Below are positions 1-11,575 of a DNA stretch of 64,000 nt, one piece after another; positions within the stretch are counted from its first letter, which is position 1; every line of letters starts with the position of its first letter. Source of the stretch: Adiantum capillus-veneris (lineage: Eukaryota > Streptophyta > Polypodiopsida > Polypodiales > Pteridaceae). The stretch is taken from contig CM043944.1 in the NCBI GenBank assembly GCA_014529385.2, positions 94,200,476-94,264,475 on the forward strand. The letters run 5' to 3'. The notes beneath the pieces are model-generated. The model searched no databases, had not been told where the DNA came from, and saw only the letters and a program-made list of their open reading frames with translations. Made by a program: the position numbers and the translations under genes.

Positions 1-640
1 ATTCAGGCAAAATTGAGAAGATTAAGGAAAAATGAGATTTAGAGGAATTTTGGGGTATATATAGCATGTCAATTATGAGCCTTGAAATTTGTGCATAATG
101 GTCAAATCCATGCAAAACGACTATTTTTTGTATCGTAATTTGTGAAAAATCAAAGATCGTTTCAATATTTGTGCACTACTATATAAAGAGGAGAGCACAC
201 CCAAACAACATTTTCTACTCATTTTGCTTCAATTTCTTTTTGAGCATCTGTTCCGCTCCAATTTATTTCTTCTATGCTTTGAATACTTCATATCCTAAAC
301 ACTAAATATAGTTCTACTTACTCTCACAACCTCGAATTGTGTCAAGTTTTGACATTGGCTCAACTACCCACAACTGTTGTTATTTAGCTCGATATATATT
401 ATTTTCATTATCAACTTCTTTTAATCAATTTCTAAGACATGAGCCCACCTTATGCAAAAAAAAACCTACTTGGACTAGCCTCCAACTACTCAATTTTTGC
501 GCAAGGAGGACACTCACTCTTTTTTACAAACTTGTAATACGTGTCCCCCTTGCGCAAAATTTGAGTAGTCGGACTAACCTCTGACTAGTCAAACAAACAA
601 ACCAAAGAAAAGTGGAAATAATAGGCACTGTATGAGTCAG
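1..640. other. AT-rich intergenic stretch
   Basis: No coding region that I can support. The only structure seen is the inverted repeat at 486-568, listed separately. Short open frames here have no recognisable motif. Confidence 0.6.
486..568. repeat. Inverted repeat with 28-bp arms
   Basis: The left arm at 486-513 begins CTACTCAATTTTTGCGCAAG. The right arm at 541-568 is its near-exact reverse complement and ends TTGCGCAAAATTTGAGTAG. The spacer is 27 nt. This could be a small foldback element or the tip of a larger one. No target duplication was identified. Confidence 0.75.
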
Positions 641-3600
641 ATTTTTGGCAGCATGCAGGCTTTGTGTGGCTGCTACCAGCTTATCTTTCTCTCACTCTGA
701 TTGTAGAGTAGGAGGAGTGAATCTATCTAGAATAGATTGCTTCTATGCCAGTGATTGAATCTGCGACATGGGAGGAACTATTTGCATTCTGCCAGGGACT
801 ACTTTTTTAGATCATGCACCGGTGATTCTTTTTGACAGAGGAGTGGGAGTGTGATGCTATGCATCCTTGAGAGGAGATAGATACAGAGCTCAGAGAGTGG
901 GTAGAGGCCCTTGTGGTGGATAGAGAGTTTGGGCACCCAGGGCACCGTGCTATTAGAGTGGCCACTGGAATTGGTGAGCTTAGTTGCTTCTTCCTCCAGG
1001 AGTGTGCAGCTAGCTTGACTACAGCCAATTGACTACAGCCAAGGAGGAGGAGAAGCGTCTCTGATGAGGCATTGTTTCCTTACAGCGGATGGAGGAGAAC
1101 CACCATGACAATCCTTGGCTGGAGGAGTAGATACAGCACGCTTGCGATGACGACCATTGAGGAACGGTGACATGAGTTTGCCTTTCATCGACATGCATCC
1201 CAAAAAGTGGACGTAGGTGGGTGGTAGAGTTACTGGGGAGTTTTTTGAGACAGTGGAGCCTCGCCATGCATGCACCAGTGTCAATTAGCTAGGGAGACCT
1301 AATGGGTTAGTTTCTTTAGAGTCTGAGGATATGCATACAGTTGCTACTTAATTTTACCATGAGTTGCTTTTAGATGAGCCATAGTCAGAGTGCCAGGGCG
1401 CATGCACAGAGAAGGTTTGGGCATAGATACCCTACCTGGTTACCGAGGAGAAGCGTCAGAGGCTAGAGATGCCTCTCAAGCTAGAGGAGGTCCATGAGGC
1501 CCTCATGGAACTCCCTCGAGGTAGATGCCTAGGGAAGGATGGTTGAATCCTAGCTTCTTCTTGGAGTCTAAGAGCTGCTTGGTTTGTATTTATGTAGTGC
1601 CTACATCACATTTTTCACACTGGTGAGATGCTTGACAGCATGAGTGAGGACCTGATTTACCTTAATCCCAAGGAGGGAGGCTCTTTGGATGAGATTCAGT
1701 AGTGGTGGCCCATCACCCTTCTCAACTCAACCTGCAAAATCTTAGCAAAGGCTCTGAGTTTGTGGATCAAACCACTATTTGAGAGCATGATACATAGACT
1801 CAAATAGGCTTTGTCAAGGAGTGCAATATCCTTGACAACATCTTTACCTTTTGGGAGGCATCTACCCTCGCACGTCTTCAAGGAGAGGATCTTGTGATAC
1901 TCCTTATCAAATTTGAGAAGGCCCATGATAGAGTTGACTTGGATTTCCTTGAGGGCACTCTGTTCAGGATGGGATTTATAGAATTGTGGATTAGAGGAGT
2001 GTCAACTCTTTACAGATGTGCACACAACCAGGTGCTCTTGCGAGTGCTCTTGACAAGGGGAAGAGGGGAGCTTCATGCTCACGTGTTTGGTTATATAGGG
2101 TTTCCCTCTTGACCCCTTCCTCTTTCTCTTCTATGCTTGAGGCGATGAGAAGATTTTTGACTTCACAGGAGGTTGGTTTGCATGGTTTAGAGCTCCCTAC
2201 TAGGAGAGACGAGCTGCTTGATGCTGAGTTTGCCGACGACTCAAGCATGTAGTTGGAGGTCCATGAGGCCAATCCGCACTGGAGTGAGAAGGCTCTTGAG
2301 TTGTTTTGTTGTGTGCATCAAGAGCACCGGTCAACTTGAGGAAGACTGTGGTTTTTTGGGTTGGCACTGCGCCTACGCCTGATTGGTCGCCAGGGGAGGG
2401 TTTCAGGTGGATCTCCCCAAGAAATTTTTTACATTACCTAGGTTGTCAGGATGGCTTGGATTTGATCCCAGAGCAGCAGATTTCTGCTATTCTTATTTCC
2501 ATTTGAAGGAAACTGCTTCATTAGAGCTTGAGACATCTCTCTTTGGCTGGCAGAGTTGTAGTGGCCAGCCAATTGCTTGTGGCTACTATGGGGTACATTA
2601 TGTCTTGTTGGATCTTTTCAAGATTCTGCAATAGCCAACTAGAGAGGCTGATCATGGTTTTTTTGTGGTCAAGCTGTGACATCCAGTCAGCCTAGGACAA
2701 AGTGTCCTCGGAGGTCATCACCCTACCATGTCCTCAAAGAGGGATGGGGATCATTGACCTAGAGCAGAGTGCTGCTTGGGGAACTTGTGGTCAGAGGAAT
2801 TCTTCCAGGGGAGGAGCCCTGGAAGGAGTTGTTACTATATCGGATTCGTGCTCGCATCCCTCATGCCAGTAGTTTATGGAGCCTGTCTATCAGATGGATT
2901 TTTACAGAGATGCATCGAGTTGGCCTGCGCAAAAGGTGGGAAAATCTCTTTGTTGCGAGCCTGCTTAGGTCCTGGGAATGGCATGGAGCAACACCATCCC
3001 ACTTGCATGGAGGAGCGCTTGAGGCAGCCTCTTGTTTGAAACCCCATGGTTAGCACACACAGAGGTCACTTGGGTGGTAGTGGGCCTCATGTTTCTTGGG
3101 ATCCAATGGCAGAGGGTCCAATCCGCACTCTCGAGGAGATTCAGAGCATTCACTTACGAGGCATGAGGGGGGTGCATAGCATGTGTCAGGACATTACAAA
3201 GGTTATACCAGCTGAGTGGCATACCCATCTTGAGGCAGCAGTTCCTAGATGGATGGGGGCCTTCATGAGTTTAGAGGTCCTCATTGCAGTTAGAACTTTC
3301 TTGGAGTCAGTACCCCATATGTTTTTCGAGGTTCAGGGAGAGGGTTGTCTCCATAAAGTCTCAGTAGGCACCACAGGTTGCAAAGTGTTATTTTTCAGAG
3401 GACCAAAGTTGTGGGCATATGTGGGAGGACTTCTCATAGATCCTGACCAAGAAGATCTTGAGACAGGACACTGACGGCACTGGGATTGGGAGAGACTCCC
3501 TCTGGAATGAGTGCAGTGGGACCCAGGAGAGTGGTTCTGGCGAGATCCTTTCTCTTCAATCAATCACCAGGGACTCCCTTTTTCCAGTACACAACTCCGA

Positions 3601-4500
3601 TTGGGGTGTCACATACTGGCAGCACGGAGCGAGCCTCATCCTGCTCCTGCAACACTTCACTAGCAGGAGGAGGGTCTCACAGCCGAGTTCTTGTCAAGAT
3701 TCTGGGAGCGGTTGTTATGAGACAACAGACAACCGAGGAGAGTTACTATGTTTCAGTGGCTAGTTGCACATAGAGCTACAACGGTTGGGAGTTGGTTGAT
3801 ACACTATGACTTCTCGGCAACTTGTGCATCTCATGGCCATCCTTTGGAGACTCAGCGTCACTGTTTGTGGGACTTTCTCATGGCACAACAGGTTTGGCTT
3901 CGGGTTCTTAGGCTGATGTCAACCCTTTTCACAATCCGACAATACACTTGGGACGCTACCACCTGATCGACTCTCACGGGCCCTGCGCTCCATTTAGAGT
4001 TCACTTCCAACAGGATGATAGCTATTCAGGGGGGGTCGACCTACACTGCAGCTTGCCACAAAGCTCACCCCCCAGGAGTGACCTGCAATGATAGAGAGTG
4101 GTGTTGGGAGCTCTGTGGCTTGACACTTTGGCTCATCTGGCAAGCCCTCTTCCTCTACATCTTTGAGGCTCACCCTGTCCCACCGGCAGAGACTATTCAT
4201 GACTTTTGATTGGAGCTGATCCATACACTCAGGAGTCACTTAGAGAGACTTCAAGGCAGCTGCGACCGCATGCGGGAGCGTCGAGAGTCTTTCTTGTGAC
4301 TTTGGCATCCAAGGCCTTTCTTCACCATGGTCCAGGATGTGTCTAGATGGCACTATCGGCCACCAGTGTGGTTATTTCCTCCTCCCATCTCGTGATCTAG
4401 CCCTCATTGGACATACTTTGTTTCCTCAGTGGGAGAGTCTCCCCATGTTTGTGATATAGCTCTTTTTAGTAGAGGTGGTTTGTAACCCTATCCATGAGCA
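640..4500 (+). pseudogene. Decayed LINE (non-LTR retrotransposon) polymerase
   Basis: Reverse transcriptase, maturation and zinc-binding segments of a plant LINE can be followed in order, but in shifting frames. At 1440-1550 is the LEEVHEAL...LPRGR linker. At 1690-1750 is a segment like WRPITLLN and KILAKAL. At 1800-2000 are GFVKE, NILDNIFTFWEAS, LIKFEKAHDRVD, DFLEGTL and WIRGVSTLYR. At 2100-2250 is the catalytic ADD region, read as EFADDS. At 2330-2480 are FRWI, YLGCQ and GLDLIPEQQI. At 3740-3960 is the C-terminal zf-RVT-like part, with FQWLVAHRA and ETQRHCLWD. Stops and frameshifts are frequent and no endonuclease domain is visible, so the copy looks 5' truncated. The A-rich stretch at 4525-4557 may be its tail. 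The family looks like those common in ferns and lycophytes, which is recollection. Confidence 0.8.
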
Positions 4501-4614
4501 GATTTATTAACTAAAGAAAGGATGTTTTTCTAAACCAAAACAAAAAACAAAAAATTATGAGATGGAATCATATCTTGGAGTTAAAATAAAAGATTATAGC
4601 ACAATTGCCAAAAT

Positions 4615-5253
4615 TGTTAAGTATGGAGCCTGATTTACCATTTGTAATTTTCTGTGGTAAAAACGCACATTTGTAAGGCCCCCATTATGAGGAGAAGCCA
4701 TCATGCGTGAAGGAAAATCACTCACCGGAAACCAAAATTTTCACAGTAAAAAATCAGGGGCAACTTTAGGGGCCGGAATATTCCTTTTCATCGAAATATT
4801 ATGGCCGGTCGGCTGCCGGAAAGTGATCGAAAAACAACCGTCGGTTGGCCAGTGGCCGGTAGTCAATGGCCGGTGGCCGGTGGTCGGAAGTCAATGCTCG
4901 GTGGCCGGTGGCCGAATTCAAAAGCGGACTTGTCTTCTCAAGGGCGGCCACACATGGGCGGATTGGAGGGTCCGATTTGGACTTATTCACACAAGGGCGG
5001 CTACACATGGCTGCCTCTCATAAGAGAGGGCAACCCTTTTGGCCTATAAAAGAAGGCCATTTCTACACACATTTCATAGTGTGAATTTGATGCAACAAGG
5101 TGAATGTGAGGTGGTGAGAGTGAAGCAAGGCGGGAGCTCCATTAAGGGTATAATCCCTTTGTAAACTACTTCTTGTTGTGAAGTACTAAAGCCATTGAGT
5201 GGCTGCTTTCCCGTGGACGTAGCCCACATTGGGTGAACCACGTATATCGTGTG

Positions 5254-5290
<37 letters not shown>

Positions 5291-5374
5291 CTATAATCTC
5301 GTGTATGTAAATCTTTCTCTCTCCATTAAGAAATCTACTCAATTATCTATTTAGCTACGTCTTATTTCCTAACA
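4615..5374 (+). repeat. 5' LTR of copia copy A
   Basis: 760 bp, beginning TGTTAAGTATGGAGCC and ending CTTATTTCCTAACA. U3 contains a GC-rich block at about 4830-4915 made of repeated GGCCGGT units. A TATA box lies at about 5045, in GGCCTATAAAAG. A (CT)n run lies at 5256-5287. The 3' LTR matches throughout but has a shorter CT run and small indels. Confidence 0.93.
5043..5051 (+). promoter_or_regulatory. TATA box of copia copy A LTR
   Basis: CCTATAAAA sits between two GGCC half-sites and is conserved in all four LTRs of copies A and B. This is the position expected for the U3/R promoter. Transcription start would be roughly 30 nt downstream, by inference. Confidence 0.65.
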
Positions 5375-5376
5375 AC

Positions 5377-5388
5377 TGGTATCAGAGC
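5377..5388 (+). other. Primer-binding site, initiator tRNA-Met
   Basis: TGGTATCAGAGC lies 2 nt after the LTR end. It is the standard initiator-Met primer site of plant copia elements. Confidence 0.93.
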
Positions 5389-5447
5389 AAGGTTTGCTCG
5401 TAGCTAAATTATCTCAAGGAAAGGATTCCTTGAATTGAGTGGGAGTT

Positions 5448-6112
5448 ATGGCGGAGGAAGGGAAGCTCAAGATTGAGAAGTTCAACGGCAAAAACTACCA
5501 ACATTGGAAGATGCAGATTGAAAACTATGATCTCTACCAGAAGGACCTCTATTTGCCACTAGGCGGTCTTGCGAAGAAGCCCGCAACAATGGTAGATGAA
5601 GCATGGATTGTCCTTGATCGAAAGGCACTAGGAACAATCCGGTTAAGCTTGGCGTCAACGGTGGCCTTCAATGTTTCGAAGATGAAGACCACCGAGGACT
5701 TGATGAAATCACTTGACGACTTCTACGAGAAACCATCGGCATCCAATAAGGTATTTCTTATGAAGTGCTTGTTCAATCTAAAGATGACAGAGAATGGTTC
5801 AGTTGCAGAACACCTAAATGACTTTAACACAAACATAAGTCAACTTCGATCGGTGAAAATCAATTTCGATGATGAAGTGCGAGCTCTCCTTATACTATCA
5901 TCTCTACCGGATAGTTGGGACAGCCTTGTGATGGCTGTAAGTAATTCTATTTCTGGCACAAATACTCTTAAGTTTGATGATGTTGTGGGTGTTCTCCTAA
6001 GCGAGGAAATACGAAGGAGAAGCATAGGAGAATCATCAAGTGCTGCACTGTCAGTGGAAACAAGAGGAAGGCTTGAGGAGAGGTTCAAAAACCAAAAGGG
6101 TCGTGATTGTTG
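5448..6112 (+). CDS. Copia gag (nucleocapsid precursor, N-terminal part)
   Basis: The ATG at 5448 opens MAEEGKLKIEKFNGKNYQHW, the typical start of a copia Gag of the UBN2/DUF4219 type. The body contains the conserved LLILSSLPDSWDSLV block. Gag forms the cytoplasmic particle that packages element RNA. The frame closes just after NQKGRDC. Compared with copy B, a 2-nt insertion near 6111-6115 breaks Gag away from its zinc knuckle, which continues in another frame. Copy B reads through this point, so the break is specific to copy A. Confidence 0.85.
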
Positions 6113-7735
6113 ACAAGACGAAGCAAGTCACGCACAAAGTCAGTTCTTGAATGTTGGAACTGCGGCAAGAAGGGCCACGTCAAGAAGGATTGCTGGTCCA
6201 AGAAGAAGAAGGAGATTGAGTCTCAAGACAACAAGCCAACATCGGAGGCCAATGTGGCAGGTAAAGTAGAGCAAGATGCTCTAATTCTCTCATTAGACAA
6301 TGTATCTAATTCATGGATAGTAGATTCCGGGGCTTCATTACATGCGACACCACACAAGCAACATTTCCAAGATTACACCAAAGGTAATTTTGGGTATGTA
6401 TACTTGGGAGATGATGAAGCTTGTGAGATTGTCGGCAAAGGTACAATTTCTGTCAAAACTGCCAACGGAAATGAATGGAAGCTTAAAGATGTTAGGCATG
6501 TTCCTTCTCTTCGGAAAAATTTGATCTCTACAGGACAATTGGACGATGAAGGTCACAACATTGCATTCGAAAACAAAAGGTGGAAGATCTCAAAGGGATC
6601 TTTGGTGGTTTCCAAGGGAGAAAAGGTCGGTACACTTTACTTGTGTACTATTAGCACACAACCTTCAGCTTGTGCAGCAACTACAGAAGTTGACAGTGCG
6701 GTGTGGCACTACCGGCTTGGGCATGTGAGTGCCAAAGGAATGCAAATCCTTCAAACAAAGAAGCTTCTACCAGGTTTGAAAGAAGTGGACTTACAGTTCT
6801 GTGAAGATTGTGTTTATGGTAAACAAAAGAGGGTGAAATTTCAAAAATCAGGAAATGAAAGAAAAAATAAAAAACTTGAGTTGGTTCATTCTGATGTTTG
6901 GGGTCCTGCAAGTACACCATCACTTGGTGGCTCATTGTACTATGTAACATTCATAGACGATGCGACTAGAAAAACATGGGTTTATGTCATGAAGAATAAG
7001 TCCGATATGTTTTTCATATTTCAAAGGTGGAAAGCCTTTGTGGAGAATGAAACAGGTACCAAGGTTAAATGCCTCAGATCCGACAATGGAGATGAATATT
7101 GCAGCCAAGCTTTTGAAAGCTTTTGTGCTAGCAATGGCATTAGGAGGCAAAGGACAACCCCAAGGACACCTCAGTAAAATGGTATTTCGGAAAGGATGAA
7201 CAAGACAATCATGGAGCGAGCACGAAGCATGTGGCTACATGTAGGCCTACCGCTTGAGCTTTGGGCGGAAGTTGTAAGTACGTCTGTGTACTTAATCAAT
7301 CGGTCACCCTCAACGGCATTGGATGGGGGAGTTTCAGAAGAGGCATGGATAGGTAAACCGGTGAATTATGCATTTCTCAAAGTCTTTGGGTGTGAGGCTT
7401 TCATGCACATAGATAGGAGCCTAAGATCAAAGCTAGATGCAAAGTCCAAAAAGTGTTTCTTCATTGGCTATGGAGAAGGTGACTTTGGGTATCGCCTATG
7501 GAATCTTGAAGATGGTAAAATCTTAAGCAGTAGGGATGTAATTTTTAACGAACAAAATATGTACAAAGATTACTTGGAAAGAAATCAAACAAAAGAAACG
7601 GGTGATGAGTACATGGAGCTTGAGGACGGTGAAGACTCAAGGACTGCAAACGGTGACAATGTGCAACAACGTCAACCAAATGAGGAGCCTCAACCTATTC
7701 CCCGAAGATCTACAAGAGCAAGTAGACCTCCATAA
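6107..7735 (+). pseudogene. Copia pol, N-terminal half: zinc knuckle, protease, integrase
   Basis: It opens with the CCHC knuckle CWNCGKKGHVKKDC. Next comes the aspartic protease motif WIVDSGAS. The GAG-pre-integrase segment follows, with WHYRLGHVSAKGM. The integrase core follows, with HSDVWGP, FIDDATRK and SDNGDEYC. A TAA at 7175-7177 interrupts the core just after TPRTPQ, where relatives read Q then NG. The remaining integrase continues from 7196 with MNKTIMERARSM to the C-terminal region, and a second TAA occurs at 7733-7735. The usual motif near 7090 is SDNGGEY, and here one Gly is Asp. The same stop at 7175 exists in copy B. Confidence 0.88.
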
Positions 7736-9336
7736 AGGTTTGTTCCTTCCTTCAACCATCTCTTGATCTCAAATACCGGAGAGCCGGAATCATATGAAGA
7801 AGCTATGCAACATGAATCCAAAGAAGAATGGACAAAGAGCATGCAATTGGAGATGGACTCACTACATCGCGACCAAACATGGGAATTGGTTGAGTTGCCT
7901 AAAGGTAAGCGGGCACTTCAAAACAAATGGGTGTACAAGGTGAAGGAAGAAGAAGGTGGGAAGAAAAGGTACAAGTCTAGGCTTGTGGTAAAAGGTTTTT
8001 CTCAAAAGAAAGATATTGACTTTAATGAAATATTTTCTCCTGTTGTAAAAATGAACTCAATTACGCTTGTGTTAAGCCTTGTGGCTGCTCATGATCTAAA
8101 TCTCGAGAAAATGGATGTAAATATGGCATTCCCTCACGGTGAATTAGAGGAGGAAACTTCTACATGCTTCAAGCAAAGGGGTATGAAGTAAAAGGTAAGG
8201 AGAAAATGGTTTGCAGATTAAAGAAGAGCTTGTATGGTTTAAAGCAAGCATCAAGACAATGGTACTTGAAGTTTGATCGATGGATGTTGGATCATGGATT
8301 CACAAGATGCAACTCGGATCATTGCGTCTACACGAAGAATTTGGGAGATGGGAAATTTATCATCCTAATGTTGTATGTTGATGACATGTTGATTGCAAGT
8401 GCTAACATGCAGGACATCAAAGACCTAAAAGAGGAACTATCTAAATCTTTTTCAATGAAAGATTTAGGTGCTGCAAAGAGGATACGTGGTATGAAAATAT
8501 CAAGGGACAGGACGAAGAAGACAATAAAGCTATCTAAAGAAGATTACATCAAAAAGGTACTAGAAAGGTTTGCAATGCAAAATGCAAAACCAGTTTCTAC
8601 ACCTTTGACTGGTCACTTTAAACTAACAAAGGATATGTGTCCAAAGACACAAGAGGAGATAGCCTATATGTCTAAAGTTCCATATGCTGCAGCGGTAGGT
8701 TCTCTAATGTATGCTATGGTCTGGACAAGGCCAGACATTGCACATGCAGTGGGAGTTGTGAGTAGGTTCATGGACAACCCAGGTAAAGAGCATTGGCAAG
8801 CTGTGAAGTGGATACTTAGGTATCTAAAAGGGACAACAACAAATGCTTTGTATTTTGGAGAAACTGATATTTTTCTAGAAGGGTATGCTGATGCAGATAT
8901 GGCAGGTGACAAAGATACTCAAAGGAGCACTACTAGCTATGTGTTCACGGTTGGAGGCACAGCAGTAAGCTGGGCTTCAAAGCTGCAGAAAGTGGTTTCA
9001 CTTTCTACCACGGAAGCAGAGTATGAAGCAATGAAGGAGGCAAGCAAAGAAATTATGTGGCTTCACAGATTCTTAGAAGAGCTTGGATTCAAACAAGACA
9101 ATTGTGTCTTGTACAGTGATCGCCAAAGCGCTATCCATCTTGCGAAGAACTCAGTCTTTCATTCAAGGACAAAGCAAATTGAGGTGAGATATCACTTCAT
9201 ACGCACTCTTTTGGAAGAGGGACAGCTAAAGCTAGGAAAGGTGCATACAAGTGAAAATCCTGCAGACATGTTTACAAAGGTGGTCAACAAGGAGAAGTTG
9301 AGCTTTTGTTCATCTTCAATCGGCATTCAAGGATAA
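7736..9336 (+). pseudogene. Copia pol, C-terminal half: reverse transcriptase and RNase H
   Basis: The RT opens with WELVELPKGKRAL and NKWVYKVK. An extra nucleotide near 8152, relative to copy B, shifts the frame. The remainder is open from about 8164 to 9336 and holds KKSLYGLKQASRQW, the catalytic LYVDDM (about 8374-8391) and DLG...GMKI. The RNase H part has YADADMAG, SLSTTEAEYEA and TKQIEVRYHFIR. RT copies element RNA to DNA in the particle and RNase H removes the template. The residue pattern at the RT active site is intact. Confidence 0.9.
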
Positions 9337-9385
9337 GAAGCCAGAATGGAAAGCAGTCACAAGTTTGGTTTGGAGATGAGTCTCT

Positions 9386-9396
9386 AAGTGGGAGAT
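9386..9396 (+). other. Polypurine tract of copia copy A
   Basis: AAGTGGGAGAT lies directly before the 3' LTR and is the expected plus-strand primer. Confidence 0.8.
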
Positions 9397-10142
9397 TGTT
9401 AAGTATGGAGCCTGATTTATCCTTGTAATTTTCTGTGGTAAAAGTGTACATTTGTAAGGCCCCCATTATGAGAAGAAGCCATCGTGCGTGAAGGAAAATC
9501 ACTAACCGGGAACCAAAATTTTCACAGTAAAAAATCAGGGGCAACTTTAAGGGTCGGAATATTCCTTTTCGTCGGAATATTATGGCTGGACGGCGACCTG
9601 AAAGTGGTCGAAAAACAACCGTCGGTTGGTCGGTGGCCGGTAGTCAATGGCCGGTGGCCGGTGGTCGGAAGTCAATGCAAATGACCGGTGGTCGAATTCA
9701 AAAGCGGACTTGTCTTCTCAAGGGCAGCCACACATGGGCGGATTGGAGGGTCCGATTTGAACTTATTCACAGAAGGGCGGCTACACATGGCTGCCTCTCA
9801 TAAGAGAAGGCAACCCTTTTGGCCTATAAAAGAAGGCCATTTCTACACACATTTCATAGTGTGAAGTTGATGCAACAAGGTGAGTGTGAGGTGGTGAGAG
9901 TGAAGCAAGACGGGAGCTCCATTAAGGGTATAATCCCTTTGTAAACTACTTCTTGTTTTGAAGTACTAAAGCCATTAAGTGGCTGTTGTCCCGTTGACAT
10001 AGCCCACGTTGGGTGAACCACGTATATCGCGTGTACTCTCTCTCTCTCTCTCTCTACTCTATAATCTCGTGTATGTAAATCTTTCTCTCTCCATTAAGTA
10101 ATCTACTCAATTATCTATTTAGCTACGTTTTATTTCCTAACA
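9397..10142 (+). repeat. 3' LTR of copia copy A
   Basis: 746 bp from TGTTAAGTATGG to TTCCTAACA, aligned end to end with 4615-5374. The differences are scattered substitutions, some loss in the GGCCGGT block and a shorter CT run at about 10038. It is followed by the AAAAT duplication. Confidence 0.93.
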
Positions 10143-10147
10143 AAAAT

Positions 10148-10759
10148 TATGTCAAAACAATGTTTTCTTCATTTAATTATTGTGAGAGAGAGAGAGAGAG
10201 AGAGTTTCCCAGCCTAAGTAAGATCTTGGATTTGGCCTTATTTGAGTTAAATAATATAATGTACAATACTCACATTTTGAAGTCTTCTATAAGTTATCAT
10301 GGAAAGGATAGAATGTGATACGTTAGTTGAAAACATTAAATATCAAAAGCTAAGAATATATATTGTCCTATATTTCTCATTTTTTGCATAAGAATTTCAT
10401 GTCGAAAAAATGCCCTCGTATCCTACATTTCCATGTAGAAAACATGTGTCTCCACATGAAATAATTAATGTTTAACCTAATTTTCTATGTGATTTTTCTT
10501 TTTAAAATGGTGGGATAAAATTTCCATATAGAAATGGAGATTTTCTTATTTCTTTTCAAAAATGAACAAAATTCCATATTGAAAAAATACATTTCTAGTT
10601 AAAATATACATTATCACATGGAGATTTATTTTTCCAAATGGAACAAACATACAACAATAAGTTTTCCTAACTAAGAAAGACAAGTATTATATGATGATTT
10701 GGTTTTCTTTTAGAAGATAATATTTTCTCGATGTAGAAATTCCACCAAGGAATTTTAGA
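10148..10759. other. AT-rich intergenic DNA
   Basis: It contains a short GA run (10183-10204) and AT-rich sequence with several imperfect TTTCCATATGGAAA-like words. No gene supported. Confidence 0.6.
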
Positions 10760-11030
10760 ACAAGATTTAGAAATTTTCTCATGTAGGAAAACATAGTTTT
10801 TTCAAAGTTTTTCATACAATGCATAACATCATGAACTTCTGCGAAGGAAGTACCGCGTATATACCTAGCTAGGTACGATTGGGGACCAGCCCCCCCACCG
10901 GACCGGCGGTCCCCTGCCTCCAATCGTACCTAGCTAGGTATATACGCGGTACCTCCTTCGCAGAAGTTCATGATGTTGAGGTATGTCGCAATGTGGGAAT
11001 TATTGTGAGAATTTATCCAAAACTTCTTGT
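10760..11030. mobile_element. Foldback (MITE-like) element, copy 1, downstream of the receptor kinase
   Basis: It runs from ACAAGATTTAGAAATTTTC to CCAAAACTTCTTGT. The core, 10825-10977, is a near-perfect palindrome. The left arm contains AACATCATGAACTTCTGCG and ACCTAGCTAGGTACGATTGG, and the right arm is its complement. The loop is GC-rich (CCCCCCCACCGGACCGG). Both arms carry the same private variant GCGTATATACC, where other copies have GCATACC, so the arms evolved together. Confidence 0.8.
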
Positions 11031-11136
11031 ATATATATATATGTTACGAAGTTCTTGTGATATACATGATCAACATTGGGCAATATTTGCTTAGTTCACA
11101 GGATGTTTTAGACAAATTACAGTAATGCTTCCATTT

Positions 11137-11575
11137 TCATGCATAAGAAACCTGCTTCTCATTTTCCTTATGGATTTGTCCAAGCATGGATGAAAAGCTC
11201 TTGGGTCCTGTGGTGGAAGATGCATCGATGAAAGTTGTAGAAGACAATGCCCGCACCACTTGCCGCATCGTCGGTCGATGCCTTGGATTTTATCTGTACA
11301 TTTCACTGCAAGGTTCAGCAGCTCCTTCATCTGATTGCTTTCATTCTCTGTGGGTAAGCTTTCTTGCATTTGCTTGTCCACAATGTCGCTTATTTCATGA
11401 CCCTCAAGTTTAGAGGTGACCCATTGAACCAGCGTTATATTACTGCCTTGATCTTCTTCATCAGTACTTACTTGCACCGCCTCAGAGGGCTTACGTCCTG
11501 TTATCAACTCCATCAAAACAATCCCATAGCTGTACACATCACAACGCCTCGAAATATGTCCATAGCTTGCCAACT
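11137..11575 (-). CDS. Receptor kinase exon 5: kinase C-lobe with 1-nt deletion
   Basis: The acceptor is CTTGACAG. It completes the APE motif and continues ASYGHISRRCDVYSYGIVLM, then ELITGRKPSEA. Near 11288-11293 one nucleotide is missing compared with the family consensus around TDKDP. In the annotated frame the sequence becomes unrelated and ends near 11091. In the +1 frame the conserved subdomain XI (RPTMRQVVRAL) and a normal C-terminus ending at the TGA at 11137-11139 are visible. Confidence 0.82.

Larger units (their letters stand above)
4615..10142 (+). mobile_element. Ty1/copia LTR retrotransposon, copy A (complete, inactivated)
   Basis: The element has two LTRs (4615-5374 and 9397-10142), a tRNA-iMet primer-binding site, gag, protease, integrase, reverse transcriptase/RNase H and a polypurine tract, in copia order. 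It is flanked by the 5-bp duplication AAAAT (4610-4614 and 10143-10147), so both ends are intact. Termini are TGTTA...TAACA. Coding disruptions are a frameshift after gag near 6113, a stop at 7175, a stop at 7733 and a frameshift near 8152. It belongs to the same family as copy B at 24405-29919. Confidence 0.95.
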
